NCBI GenBank assembly: GCA_964613665.1
Contig: CAZTIG010000011.1
Span: 21,546 to 85,545, forward strand
Reading direction: 5' to 3'
DNA: 64,000 nt
From: CAZQFV01 sp964613665
GTDB taxonomy: Bacteria; Chloroflexota; Chloroflexia; DTKN01
Part shown: positions 49,904-59,592 of the stretch, one piece after another
Layout of the letters: every line of letters begins with the position of its first letter
How positions within the stretch are numbered: position 1 is the stretch's first letter
The notes under the pieces: generated by a model
Database searches by the model: none
Told to the model about the DNA's origin: nothing
What the model saw: the letters and a program-made list of their open reading frames with translations, nothing else
Translations under genes and position numbers: made by a program

Positions 49904-50266
49904 CTACTTTCTCTTCATCTCCATGAAATCGCTGAAGGCGGCCGGCCGCTCGTTGCCCGGGTAGTTGTTCTCGAAGCGCAGCGTGTTGGCGTCGACGAAC
50001 TCGATGATCGTCCTGACGGGATCCTCGTCCGCGAACTGCATGTCGAGCGTGGCCGGCTTGGCCGCCAGGTCGGCCTTGTAGGTCCCCTGGCGGGACTCGC
50101 CGTAGGCCTGGGCGGTGAAGCTGCCATCCTGGGCGAAGGTTATGGTGATGGTCGTCCCCTCGTAGCTGCCCTCCTAGGTGCCCACAATGCTCGGCTGGGA
50201 GGGACCGCAGGCGGCGGCCAGCGCGGCCAACAGGCTCAGGAACAGCACCAAACACAAGGTCCTCAT
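49904..50266 (-). pseudogene. Small lipoprotein with in-frame TAG at codon 31
   Basis: ATG 50266 (GAGGAGGACCGAG upstream) starts a classic lipoprotein signal, MRTLCLVLFLSLLAALAAAC, with Cys at residue 20. It continues GPSQPSIVGT, then TAG (50174-50176), then EGSYEGTTITITFAQDGSFT and on to FSDFMEMKRK without another stop. The pattern VGTW-EG is usual in such lipoproteins, so a TGG-to-TAG change is likely. The mature part looks like a one-domain beta protein. It could be a true nonsense mutation, a base-call error, or low-level readthrough. Family not recognised. Confidence 0.65.
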
Positions 50267-50309
50267 CTCGGTCCTCCTCTGAGACAGCGGGGGCAGTTCC
50301 TCCCCATTC

Positions 50310-51617
<1,308 letters not shown>

Positions 51618-51667
51618 GGGGTCCTCCTCGCAAGCGGCGGGTGCCGGGCAGCGGGGCCGCGCGGCGC

Positions 51668-52897
51668 TCAAGCGCCGGCCGCCCGCCCGTAGACGGCCTC
51701 GAACTGCGCGGCCACGGCCGGCCAGTTCAGCTCCTCCTCCACCCGCCGACGGGCCTGGCGGCCCAGGCGGGCGCGGGTGTCCGGCTCGCGCAGCAGCCGC
51801 ACCAGTGCCGCCGCCAGCGCGGCCGGGTCCTTCTCCGGCACGAGCAGCCCCGTCTCCCCGTCGGCGATAACCTGGGGGATGCCGGCGACTCGGCTCGCGA
51901 CGATGGGCACGCCCGAGGCCATGCCCTCCAGCACCACGTTGGGCAGGCCGTCGACGTTGCCGCGGGCATCGTGCATCGAGGGCACGGCCAGGACGTCGCA
52001 GCTGCGGAAGAGGGCCGGCAGGCGGTCGCGCTCGATGGCCCCGGGCATGCGCACGTGCTCCTCCACCCCCAGCGCGCGGGCCAGGGCCGCCAGCTCCTCC
52101 CGCAGGTCGCCCTGGCCGGCGATGAGCAGGCGCACCGGCCCGGCCTCCCGCACCACCTGCGGCAGGGCGCCGATGAGCTGGTCGAACCCCTTTTTCCGCA
52201 CCAGCCGGCCCACCGCCAGCACCAGGGCCTCGCCGGGGGCCAGGCCCAGGTCGGCGCGGACCTGCGCGCGCTCGGCCGGGTCGGCCGGCCGGAAGGCCTC
52301 CCGGTCGGCCCCGTAGGGGATCACCGTCGTGCGCTCCGGCGGGGCGCCCAGCGCCAGCGCCCGCCGGGCCAGGTCGCTGCTGCACGCGGTGACCGCGGCC
52401 GCCCGGCGAAAGGTCCAGGCCGCCGCCCCGCGCAGCCAGCGGTGGCGCTCGGGGAGGTACACGTCCGAGCCGTGCAGGCTGATCACCAGCGGGAGCCGCC
52501 GCCGGCCGGCGGCCAGGGCCGCCAGCGGGCCGTTGGGCAGAACCCAGTGGGCGTGGATCAGGTCGCAAGGGATGCGCCGGGTCAGCCGCAGCAGGGCCAG
52601 CAGCCCGGCCGGCAGGGCGAAGAGGGCGGCCAGGTAGGCCCGGCCGCGCACCTCTACGTCGGCGGCCATGGACTCGGCATAGCCCCACACGTTCAGCGAG
52701 CGCAGCGGGGCGTAGGCGTAGGGGTGCAGGTGCACGCCGCGGTCGACGGCCGGCCGGCGCATGGCGTGGTGCCGCGGCAGCACGACGTGCACCTGGTGCC
52801 CGCGCGCGGCCAGGCCGGCGGCGATCTCCTCGATGAAGGGGGCGGTCACCTCACCGGCGTACTTGGGATAGGAGGAGGTCACCATGCAGACGTTCAT
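51668..52897 (-). CDS. Glycosyltransferase family 4
   Basis: The 409-residue GT-B enzyme: VTSSYPKYAGEVTAPFIEEI and IHAHWVLPNGPLAALAAG in the acceptor half, then GRLVRKKGFDQLIGALPQ, LLIAGQGDLREELAALARAL and MHDARGNVDGLPNVVLEGMA with the E-x7-E-type donor site. It would transfer a sugar to a lipid-linked or surface glycan. Nucleotide-sugar dehydrogenase follows 50 nt downstream. Confidence 0.93.
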   Translation of the reverse strand: MNVCMVTSSYPKYAGEVTAPFIEEIAAGLAARGHQVHVVLPRHHAMRRPAVDRGVHLHPYAYAPLRSLNVWGYAESMAADVEVRGRAYLAALFALPAGLLALLRLTRRIPCDLIHAHWVLPNGPLAALAAGRRRLPLVISLHGSDVYLPERHRWLRGAAAWTFRRAAAVTACSSDLARRALALGAPPERTTVIPYGADREAFRPADPAERAQVRADLGLAPGEALVLAVGRLVRKKGFDQLIGALPQVVREAGPVRLLIAGQGDLREELAALARALGVEEHVRMPGAIERDRLPALFRSCDVLAVPSMHDARGNVDGLPNVVLEGMASGVPIVASRVAGIPQVIADGETGLLVPEKDPAALAAALVRLLREPDTRARLGRQARRRVEEELNWPAVAAQFEAVYGRAAGA

Positions 52898-52903
52898 CTG
52901 CGC

Positions 52904-55552
52904 TCACGGCTCCGGCCCCAGCGCATAGATCTGCACCCCGCCCTGGTCATAGACCAGCTTCCAGGGGCCGGCGCCGGCCAGGGCCTGGTGCAGGGCCGGC
53001 CGCGTCTGCCGGGCCAGGTCGTCGAGCAGCAGGTAGTCGGCCCCGTAGCGGGCAGCGATGGCCTGGGCGTCCTCCAGCCCGTCCTGGGGGATCATCACGC
53101 TGCGCCGCCCGGAGTAGTAGGTGAGCTGCCAGGGGACGCGGGTCATGACGACATCCTGGGGGTCGGTGTTCTGCTCGTCGGCCAGCCAGGCATAGGCCTG
53201 GAGCTCGCCGGTCCTGGCCCGGTCCTGCTCCAGCTTGGCCGCCGTCTCCTGGAAAAAGGGGCCGACCATCTGGGCACAGAGCAGCACCACCATCGCCAGC
53301 CCCAGCCAGGCCCAGGCGCTGGGGACCGGCCGGCCGTGGTCGTCCCGCCGGTAGGCCAGGACGTCGTAGAGCCACCACAGCCCGCGCGCCGCCAGCAGGA
53401 CCAGCCAGGGGATGAACGGGACGAAATAGCGCTCCTCGACGTGCCAGTAGGTGCAGATAAAGACGCCAAAGAGGAGGAAGATGGCCCCCACCAGGGAAAA
53501 GAGCCGGGCCGGCCGGCGGCGCAGGCTGAGGGCCCCGCCCAGCGCCAGGAAGGAGCCGGCCAGCGTCAGCAGGGAGCTGCTGTCTACCGTCAGGTAGTGC
53601 CACCACTTGGTGAACTCGGTGCCGATGGCCTGGGTCACGGCGTCGAAACCGTAGCGCAGCAGCCAGGAGCGGTTAGGGAGGTCGCCGTAGTAGACGCGGT
53701 AGATCTCCTCCCACGGCCGGTATTTGAGCACCCAGGCGTCGGCGGCCTCGGTGGAGTGGACCGGCGCGCCGAAGAGGACGATGTTGCGCAGCACCCAGGG
53801 GGCAAAGAGCAGCCCCGCCGGGAGGCAGAAGGCCAGCCAGCCCTTCCACCAGCCGGTCCAGCGGCGGTCGCGCCAGCGCCAGAAGAGGTCCCAGGCCAGG
53901 GCGATGGCCACGAAGATGGCCCCGTTGGGCTTGGCCAGCATCATCAGGCCGGCCCAGACGCCCGCCCAGAGGTAGGAGCCCCAGGCGCTGGCCCCCTCTC
54001 GCTCGCGCTCGCCGGCGCGATAGACCTGCGCCAGGGTCAGCACCGCCAGGAGGGTAAAGGCCAGGTCGCTGGTGGGGAAGATGATCTGGCGGAAGGTGAA
54101 GCGGTTCAGGAGCAGCAGCAGCACGGCCACGAGCCCCACCCGCCGGTCGAAGAGGTTCGTGCCGAGGGCATAGACGACCAGCGCCAGCGCCGCCTGCAAC
54201 AGCAGGTTGGGCAGCTTGGCGGCAAAGGGCGAGTCCCCGACCAGGTGGAAGAACGGGGCGATCAGCACCGGCTGCAGGAGCGGCCAGGTCTCCTGCTGGT
54301 GGGTGAGCGGCAGGTCGGGGTTGTAGAACTGGGTGACGTAGTCGACGGTAAAACCCTTGCCGGCCAGCAGGTTGCGGGCCACCACGGCGTTGTCGGCATA
54401 GTCGGCGTGGCCGACGAAGCGCATCTCCTGGATGAAACCGAACTCGTAGATCGTCACCACGGCCAGGATGATCACCACGAGGGCCCCGGAGAGCCAGGGC
54501 CGGCGCAGGGAGCCGTCCAGGCGGGCGAAGAAGCGGCGCTGCGGCCGGTCCCACGTGATCAGGGCGTAGAGGGCGGCGGCGGTGACAAAGACGATCACCA
54601 GGATGGCGTCGGGCCGGGGGGCCAGGGTGGGCACGACGTCGATGGCCCAGCGCACATAGGTCAGCAGCACGAACACGGCGGCGCCCACCAGGGCGGCCCA
54701 GAAGGGCAGGTCGCGGGCCCGCCGGCCCAACTGGCGCAAGTAGCCCCACAGCAGCTTCGCGTGGGCCAGCAGGAAGGCCGCGGCGGCAACGTAGAGGGCC
54801 CACTCGGCATAGGGGGTCAGGATGGGCCGCGCCAGGGCCATCCCGATGCCCAGCAGCACGGCCAGCCCCAGCCCGACCCACAGGGCCCGCTCCTTCAGCC
54901 AGCGCCGCAGGGCCAGGTAGAGCAGGGCGGCCGCGGCGCTCCAGAGCAGGAGCTGGCGCCAGGCCGGCACGGCGAACGGCGGTCCACCCGGCAGCGGCTC
55001 GACCCGCACCCAGTCCCACTGCGCCCCCAGGAGGCGCCGGTCGCCGGCGGGGTCGATATAGGGAGCGGTCTCCAGGGAGACCTCGACGTCGCTGGAGCTG
55101 CCGGGGTAGGCGGTCAGGGTAAAGGACTGGACCTGCCAGTCGGCGCCGGCCTGGAAGCTGCCGGCCGGCGCGCCGTTGACGCGGACGGTCACGGCGGGCA
55201 GGGCCTGCCCCTGCGGCCGCCACGAGCGCGCGCGCAGCGTCACCCGCAGGGGGCCGTTCCAGCCCAGGTCGGGGAGGCGCACCCAGGAGACGCGCTTGGT
55301 CCAGCGGTAGTTGACCCCCTCGGCGGCCAGGTACTCGTCGCCGTTGAAGCCGGTTTCCTGCAGGGCGGAGCGGTCGGGCGTGAGGTTGGGGCTGGCCCAG
55401 AGGTAGGCGCGGTCGCCGACGGCGCCGACGTCGACCGCGGCGGGCAGCCGCACCTGGTAGGCGATGCCCACCAGCAGGAGCGTGGCCAGCAGCAGGGCGT
55501 AGAAGCGCCAGTCGCGCCAGAAAGGAGGCAAGAGGCACCCTCTCAGCGTCAC
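52904..55552 (-). CDS. GT39/ArnT-like membrane glycosyltransferase
   Basis: The 882-residue protein has one N-terminal helix, a ~200-residue extracytoplasmic region (ending near VRVEPLPGG), then a dozen or more helices. The first loop after the second membrane block has GHADYADNAVVARNLLAGKG, the acidic segment found in polyprenyl-phosphate-sugar transferases (PMT_2/GT39). HVEERYFVPFIPWLVLLAARG is a late conserved loop, and the C-terminal ~130 residues lie outside the membrane. It should add a sugar from a lipid carrier to protein or lipid on the outer face. Start GTG 55552, 25 nt after the promoter -10 box. Confidence 0.85.
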   Translation of the reverse strand: MTLRGCLLPPFWRDWRFYALLLATLLLVGIAYQVRLPAAVDVGAVGDRAYLWASPNLTPDRSALQETGFNGDEYLAAEGVNYRWTKRVSWVRLPDLGWNGPLRVTLRARSWRPQGQALPAVTVRVNGAPAGSFQAGADWQVQSFTLTAYPGSSSDVEVSLETAPYIDPAGDRRLLGAQWDWVRVEPLPGGPPFAVPAWRQLLLWSAAAALLYLALRRWLKERALWVGLGLAVLLGIGMALARPILTPYAEWALYVAAAAFLLAHAKLLWGYLRQLGRRARDLPFWAALVGAAVFVLLTYVRWAIDVVPTLAPRPDAILVIVFVTAAALYALITWDRPQRRFFARLDGSLRRPWLSGALVVIILAVVTIYEFGFIQEMRFVGHADYADNAVVARNLLAGKGFTVDYVTQFYNPDLPLTHQQETWPLLQPVLIAPFFHLVGDSPFAAKLPNLLLQAALALVVYALGTNLFDRRVGLVAVLLLLLNRFTFRQIIFPTSDLAFTLLAVLTLAQVYRAGEREREGASAWGSYLWAGVWAGLMMLAKPNGAIFVAIALAWDLFWRWRDRRWTGWWKGWLAFCLPAGLLFAPWVLRNIVLFGAPVHSTEAADAWVLKYRPWEEIYRVYYGDLPNRSWLLRYGFDAVTQAIGTEFTKWWHYLTVDSSSLLTLAGSFLALGGALSLRRRPARLFSLVGAIFLLFGVFICTYWHVEERYFVPFIPWLVLLAARGLWWLYDVLAYRRDDHGRPVPSAWAWLGLAMVVLLCAQMVGPFFQETAAKLEQDRARTGELQAYAWLADEQNTDPQDVVMTRVPWQLTYYSGRRSVMIPQDGLEDAQAIAARYGADYLLLDDLARQTRPALHQALAGAGPWKLVYDQGGVQIYALGPEP

Positions 55553-55576
55553 GGGATCCCGACGTACAGCGCGGCC

Positions 55577-55605
55577 ATTATAACCGAACCGGCTGGAACC
55601 GGCAA
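55577..55605 (-). promoter_or_regulatory. Promoter of the GT39-GT4-dehydrogenase group
   Basis: Minus strand TTGCCG (55605-55600), 17 bp, TATAAT (55582-55577). It leaves only a short leader. Confidence 0.8.
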
Positions 55606-55625
55606 ATGGCGGATAGGGGCGGCTG

Positions 55626-55655
55626 TTGACACGAGCATCCTCTCTCCTCTATAAT
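55626..55655 (+). promoter_or_regulatory. bpsA promoter
   Basis: TTGACA (55626-55631), 18 bp, TATAAT (55650-55655), both hexamers perfect; ATG 55688 is 32 nt downstream. Confidence 0.88.
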
Positions 55656-55687
55656 GGCTCCACAACGACAGTTCCCCAGGAGGAGCG

Positions 55688-56911
55688 ATGCCCGGTGCAG
55701 ACGAAGTGTTGGAGCAAGTGGCCCGCGCGGCGCGGCTGCGCGAGGGGCCGGCCGGCGTAGCCGCCTTCCTGCGCCAGGTCTTTCGCCAGTCCCCTTTGCC
55801 CACGAGGGAGGCGGCCCGCGCCCTGGGCTGGCCCACCCCCGTGGCCGCGGCGGTGCGCGGCGAGCTGGAGCGGGCCGGCCTGCTGGTGCGCGCCCCCGGC
55901 GGGAGCGCGCTGAGCCAGGCGGGGGAGGCCCTGGCCCGCGACGAGCTCGGACTGGCTAGGTGGGAGGACCCCCTCTGCCCGACCTGCGCCGGCCGGCGCA
56001 TCGTGGTCGACCCGGCGCGCTACGGGGAGATGCTGGCGCGCCTGGAGGAGGTCCACCGGGCCAACCCGGCCGTCGACACGGCCCTGGACCAGTCCCACGG
56101 CACCCCGGAGACGGCGCTGCGCCGCGCCCTGGCCATGCTGCGCGAGGGGGCCCTCGAGGGCAAGGGGGTGCTCATCCTGGGGGACGACGACCTGGTGGCG
56201 GTGGCGGTGGGGCTGCTCTCTATCTCCCTGATCGATGGGGATAGAGAGAGAAATAGAGAGAGGCTCGTCGGCCGGCTGGTCGTGGTGGACGTGGACGAGC
56301 GCTTCCTCGGGCACATCGCCGCGGCCGGCGAGCGCTTCGGCTTTGCCGTGGAGACGGTATCGCACGACCTGCGCCGGCCGCTGCCGGAGGAGCTGCGGGC
56401 CGCCTTCGACACGGTGGAGACCGACCCGCCCTACACCCTGCCCGGGCTGCGCCTCTTTCTCTCGCGCGGGCTGGAGGCCCTGCGCCCCGGCCGGGGGCGC
56501 GACATCTTCCTCTCCTACGCCCCGCGCGACCCCGCCGGCCAGCGCGAGCTGGTGCGGACGTGCGTCGAGCTGGGGCTGGCGCCCGTCTCGATCACCCCCG
56601 ATTTCAACCGCTACGCCGGGTCGGCCACGCTGGCCGGCAGCGGGCAGCTCCTGCACCTGCGGACGACGGTGGAGGCCCGGCCGGCCGTGGAGGGGCCCTA
56701 CGAGGGGCCGCTCTACACGATGGAGGAGCGGCCGCGACGGCGGGAGTACCACTGCCGGGGCTGCGGGGCGATCTGCCGGGTGGGGCCGGGGGAAGAGACA
56801 CCCACCATCGAGGCGCTGATCGCGCGGGGGTGCGCGCAGTGTGGCGGGAGGGTGTTCCGGCCGGGTAGGAGAAGGTTGGCACGTGGACACGTTCGCACGT
56901 TGGCAGGTTGA
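55688..56911 (+). CDS. bpsA: N4-bis(aminopropyl)spermidine (branched-chain polyamine) synthase
   Basis: BpsA adds aminopropyl groups from decarboxylated SAM to the N4 of spermidine. Of the 407 residues, 1-~85 form a winged-helix-like start, CPTCAGRRIV a first Cys pair, then ILGDDDLVAVAVG (SAM site), VVVDVDERFLGHI, and ETDPPYTLPG with the catalytic Asp; YHCRGCGAICR and CAQCGGRVF form a zinc ribbon near the C-terminus. About 15 extra residues (177-191) break the strand between LVAVAVGLL and LVGRLVVVDVD; they are encoded by a palindromic repeat at 56216-56263. The last ~12 residues (ARGHVRTLAG) also come from repeat DNA. AGGAGG precedes the ATG. speD follows. Confidence 0.9.
   Translation: MPGADEVLEQVARAARLREGPAGVAAFLRQVFRQSPLPTREAARALGWPTPVAAAVRGELERAGLLVRAPGGSALSQAGEALARDELGLARWEDPLCPTCAGRRIVVDPARYGEMLARLEEVHRANPAVDTALDQSHGTPETALRRALAMLREGALEGKGVLILGDDDLVAVAVGLLSISLIDGDRERNRERLVGRLVVVDVDERFLGHIAAAGERFGFAVETVSHDLRRPLPEELRAAFDTVETDPPYTLPGLRLFLSRGLEALRPGRGRDIFLSYAPRDPAGQRELVRTCVELGLAPVSITPDFNRYAGSATLAGSGQLLHLRTTVEARPAVEGPYEGPLYTMEERPRRREYHCRGCGAICRVGPGEETPTIEALIARGCAQCGGRVFRPGRRRLARGHVRTLAG
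56216..56263. repeat. Palindromic element inside bpsA
   Basis: CTCTCTATC (56216-56224) pairs perfectly with GATAGAGAG (56240-56248), extended by CCC/GGG inside, and followed by AGAGAAATAGAGAGAGG. The inserted coding part 56219-56263 is 45 nt, so the frame is kept. Confidence 0.8.
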
Positions 56912-57012
56912 TGGGATGGTGTGGAGGGCGCCGCCCACGAATGGGGACACGAATACACGAATGCCGCGAGGGCGGCGCATCGGCCCGGATGCGTGTATTC
57001 GTGTTGGATTCG
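56876..57012. repeat. Period-8 CACGTTNG and inverted CACGAAT repeats after bpsA
   Basis: ACACGTTC, GCACGTTG, GCAGGTTG run in tandem across the end of bpsA (to about 56912). Then CACGAATG, ACACGAATACACGAATG (56937-56963) faces an inverted arm GTGTATTCGTGTTGG and ATTCGTGG (56992-57014); the arms are complementary. Confidence 0.82.
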
Positions 57013-57028
57013 TGGACGGCCCCCCCAT

Positions 57029-57057
57029 TTGCCAAAACCCCTCCCCCGTGATACGAT
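57029..57057 (+). promoter_or_regulatory. speD promoter
   Basis: TTGCCA (57029-57034), 17 bp, TACGAT (57052-57057), 43 nt before ATG 57101. Confidence 0.75.
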
Positions 57058-57100
57058 AGCGGCGCGACCGTTGAAGCGCTTCTCCCGACGCGAGGACACG

Positions 57101-57448
57101 ATGGCCGAGCATCCCCACCTCCTCTACGACCTGTGGCTCCCCGACGGGGAGGTCCTCAAATACGTCGAGCCCCTGCGCACCATCGTGCTCGATGCCGCCG
57201 TGCGCGGCGGGGCCAACATCTACCACCAGCACTGGCACCAGTTCGAGCCCTGGGGCGTCACCGGCTTCCTCCTGCTGAAAGAGTCGCACATCTCCATCCA
57301 CACCTGGCCGGAGGAGGACAACTTTGCCGCCGTGGACATCTTCCCCTGCGGGCCCATGGACGTCGACCGGATCGTGTGCCTGCTGCGCGAGGCCCTGCGG
57401 CCGGTGCGCGAGCGGCTGGTGCGCCAGGTGCGCGGGAGCCGGCCGTGA
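57101..57448 (+). CDS. speD: S-adenosylmethionine decarboxylase proenzyme
   Basis: The 115-residue protein is a class 1b AdoMet decarboxylase. The self-cleavage site is E61-S62 in LLLKESHISIHTWPEEDNFA, where Ser becomes the pyruvoyl group; AAVDIFPCG carries the Cys proton donor. It makes the aminopropyl donor used by BpsA. ATG 57101 starts the conserved part; the longer frame lies in repeat DNA. Its TGA overlaps the GTG of rlmN (GTGA). Confidence 0.93.
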   Translation: MAEHPHLLYDLWLPDGEVLKYVEPLRTIVLDAAVRGGANIYHQHWHQFEPWGVTGFLLLKESHISIHTWPEEDNFAAVDIFPCGPMDVDRIVCLLREALRPVRERLVRQVRGSRP

Positions 57449-58509
57449 CCCTCCCCCACCTGCTCGACCTGGACCGGCCCCACCTGGAGCAGTGGCTGGC
57501 CGCGCTGGGCCAGCCGGCCTACCGCGCCGGCCAGCTCTGGAGCTGGCTCTACACCCGCCTGGCCGACGACTTCTCCGCCATGACCGACCTGCCGGCATCC
57601 CTGCGCCAGCAGCTCTCCCGCCAGGCCGCCTGCCGCGCCCTCACCCTGCGCGAGGAAAAGGTCTCCCCCGATGGCCTGACGCGCAAGGGCCTCTTCGAGC
57701 TGCCCGACGGCGAACGCATCGAGGCCGTGCTCATGCTCTACCGGCGCCGCGCCACCGTCTGCCTCTCCACCCAGGTCGGCTGCGCCATCGGCTGCCCCTT
57801 TTGCGCCACCGGCCAGGGCGGCTTCCGCCGCAACCTCTCCGGCGGGGAGATGGTCGAGCAGGTGCTGCACTGGGCCCGCCTGCTGCGGCTGGCCGGCCCG
57901 GAATGGACCGGCGTGACCGAGGTGAGCAACGTGGTCTTCATGGGCATGGGCGAGCCGTTCGCCAACTACGAGGCCACCTGGGCCGCCGTGGAGCGCCTGC
58001 ACGACCCGGCCGGCTTCAACCTGGGCGCCCGGCGCATGACCATCTCCACGGCCGGCCTGGTCCCCGGCATCCTGCGCCTGGCCGAGGAGCCGCTGCAGGT
58101 CAACCTGGCCATCTCCCTGCACGCCGCCAGCGACGACCTGCGCGACCGGCTCGTGCCCCTGAATCGGCGCTACCCGCTGGACGAGCTCTTCCGCGCCTGC
58201 CGGACCTACACCGAGCGCACCCACCGCCGCGTCTCGTTCGAGTACGTGCTCATCGCCGGGGTCAACGACTCCCGCCAGCAGGCCCAGCGCCTGGCGGCGC
58301 GGCTGCGCGGCTTCCTCGGGCACGTCAACCTGATCCCGCTCAACCCCATCCCCGATTCGCCCTGGCAGGCGCCGCCACGGCCGGCGGTGGAGGCCTTCCG
58401 CGAGGTCCTGGAGCGGGCCCACGTCGCCGTCAGCGTGCGCCTGGGGCGCGGAGTGGAGATCGCCGCCGCCTGCGGACAGTTGCGGGCACACAGCACGGCG
58501 AGCTCATGA
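57445..58509 (+). CDS. rlmN: Dual-specificity rRNA/tRNA adenine-C2 methyltransferase
   Basis: RlmN methylates A2503 of 23S rRNA and A37 of some tRNAs by radical SAM chemistry. The 354-residue protein has the cluster motif C-x3-C-x2-C in CLSTQVGCAIGCPFCATGQGG-like sequence, GMGEPFANYE, STAGLVPGI, ISLHAASDDLRDRLVPLNR and the C-terminal catalytic Cys in AAACGQLRA. GTG 57445 within the speD stop is the start, so the genes are translated together. The TGA stop is followed at once by a GATCGCTGA repeat. Confidence 0.94.
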   Translation: MTLPHLLDLDRPHLEQWLAALGQPAYRAGQLWSWLYTRLADDFSAMTDLPASLRQQLSRQAACRALTLREEKVSPDGLTRKGLFELPDGERIEAVLMLYRRRATVCLSTQVGCAIGCPFCATGQGGFRRNLSGGEMVEQVLHWARLLRLAGPEWTGVTEVSNVVFMGMGEPFANYEATWAAVERLHDPAGFNLGARRMTISTAGLVPGILRLAEEPLQVNLAISLHAASDDLRDRLVPLNRRYPLDELFRACRTYTERTHRRVSFEYVLIAGVNDSRQQAQRLAARLRGFLGHVNLIPLNPIPDSPWQAPPRPAVEAFREVLERAHVAVSVRLGRGVEIAAACGQLRAHSTASS

Positions 58510-58556
58510 TAGCCGATCGCTGACTGCCGATCGCTGACCGCTAACTGCTATTCTGT
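58507..58556. repeat. GCCGATCGCTGA repeat after rlmN
   Basis: TGATAGCCGATCGCTGAC, TGCCGATCGCTGAC and CGCTAACTGC begin on the stop codon itself. Same family as 40648-40735. Confidence 0.8.
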
Positions 58557-58567
58557 GATCCCTGCAC

Positions 58568-58596
58568 TTGTCGGCGCGCCCTCCTTACGGGACAAT
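58568..58596 (+). promoter_or_regulatory. Probable promoter of the VOC gene
   Basis: TTGTCG (58568-58573), 17 bp, GACAAT (58591-58596), 38 nt before ATG 58635. Both boxes deviate more than elsewhere. Confidence 0.55.
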
Positions 58597-58634
58597 GGAG
58601 CCTGCTGGCAGATCCCATGCCCGGAGAGAGAGCC

Positions 58635-59501
58635 ATGCCCGATTTCGCCATCCACCCCGATACCGCCCTGGGCGCGGCCCACCTGGTCGTCGCGGACATG
58701 GAGCGGGCGCTGCGCTTCTACACGGCCCAGTTGGGCCTGCAGCGGCTGCCGGACCGGGCCGACGAGGCCGTGCTGGGAGCCGGCGGAGCCGCGCTTCTCG
58801 TCCTGGCCAAACTTCCGGGGGCCCGGCCCAAACCCTGGCACGCGGCCGGCCTCTACCACGTCGCCCTGCGCCTGCCCGGCCGCCTGGAGCTGGCCCGCGC
58901 CCTGCAGCACCTGGTCGCGACGCGCTTCCCCCTACAGGGGGTGGCCGATCACCTGGTCTGTGAGTCGATCTACCTGGCCGACCCCGACGGCAACGGCCTG
59001 GAGCTCTGCGCCGACCGGCCGCGCGACAAGTGGCCCCGGCGCAACGGCCACGTGCAGATGGGCACCCTGGCACTGGAGCTAGACGAGCTCCTGGCCGTGG
59101 CGGAGCGGGACGGCCGGCCATGGATGGGCATGCCGGCCGGGACGCGCGTCGGCCACGTGCACCTGCAGGTCGGTGACCTGCGCCGGGCGGCGGCCTTTTA
59201 CCGCGGGCTGCTGGGCCTCGACCTGACCTCGCGTCTCGGCGACGGGGCCCTCTTCTTCTCCGCGGGCGGCTACCACCACCACGTTGCCACCAACATCTGG
59301 GCCGGCCGCGGCGCGCCGCCGGCCCCCGCCGACGCCGCCGGGCTGCGCTGCCTCAGCGTGGTCCTGCCCAACCGGGAAGAGCTGCAGCGGCTGGCCGCGC
59401 GGGTGCGGGAGAGCGGCACCGCCTGGGAGGAAGGCCCCGCCGGGCTGCTGCTGCACGACCCGGCCGGGAACGGCGTCTTGCTCACAGCCGCCGGCGTCTA
59501 G
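58635..59501 (+). CDS. VOC family protein, two-domain (CatE/extradiol-dioxygenase-like)
   Basis: The 288-residue protein has two vicinal-oxygen-chelate modules: GAAHLVVADMERALRFYTAQ and YHVALRLPGRLELA, then GHVHLQVGDLRRAAAFYRGL and GYHHHVATNIWAGRGAPP. The metal ligands His/His/Glu are spread over both halves, as in catechol 2,3-dioxygenase-like CatE and many glyoxalase-type proteins. Substrate unknown. GGAGAGAG precedes ATG 58635; ATG 58617 is an alternative. Confidence 0.88.
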   Translation: MPDFAIHPDTALGAAHLVVADMERALRFYTAQLGLQRLPDRADEAVLGAGGAALLVLAKLPGARPKPWHAAGLYHVALRLPGRLELARALQHLVATRFPLQGVADHLVCESIYLADPDGNGLELCADRPRDKWPRRNGHVQMGTLALELDELLAVAERDGRPWMGMPAGTRVGHVHLQVGDLRRAAAFYRGLLGLDLTSRLGDGALFFSAGGYHHHVATNIWAGRGAPPAPADAAGLRCLSVVLPNREELQRLAARVRESGTAWEEGPAGLLLHDPAGNGVLLTAAGV

Positions 59502-59552
59502 CGGACGGCGACCGGCAATTCGCGGCCGGCCCCCACCGCGACCGCCAACTCG

Positions 59553-59592
59553 CTCCTTCGCCGATCCGCCGATCCGCTCATCCGTCCCCTCA
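59553..59592. repeat. Period-8 CGCCGATC repeat between convergent genes
   Basis: CGCCGATC, CGCCGATC, CGCTCATC, CG follow in tandem in the short gap between the VOC stop and the stop of the polyamine-synthase-like gene. Confidence 0.65.
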
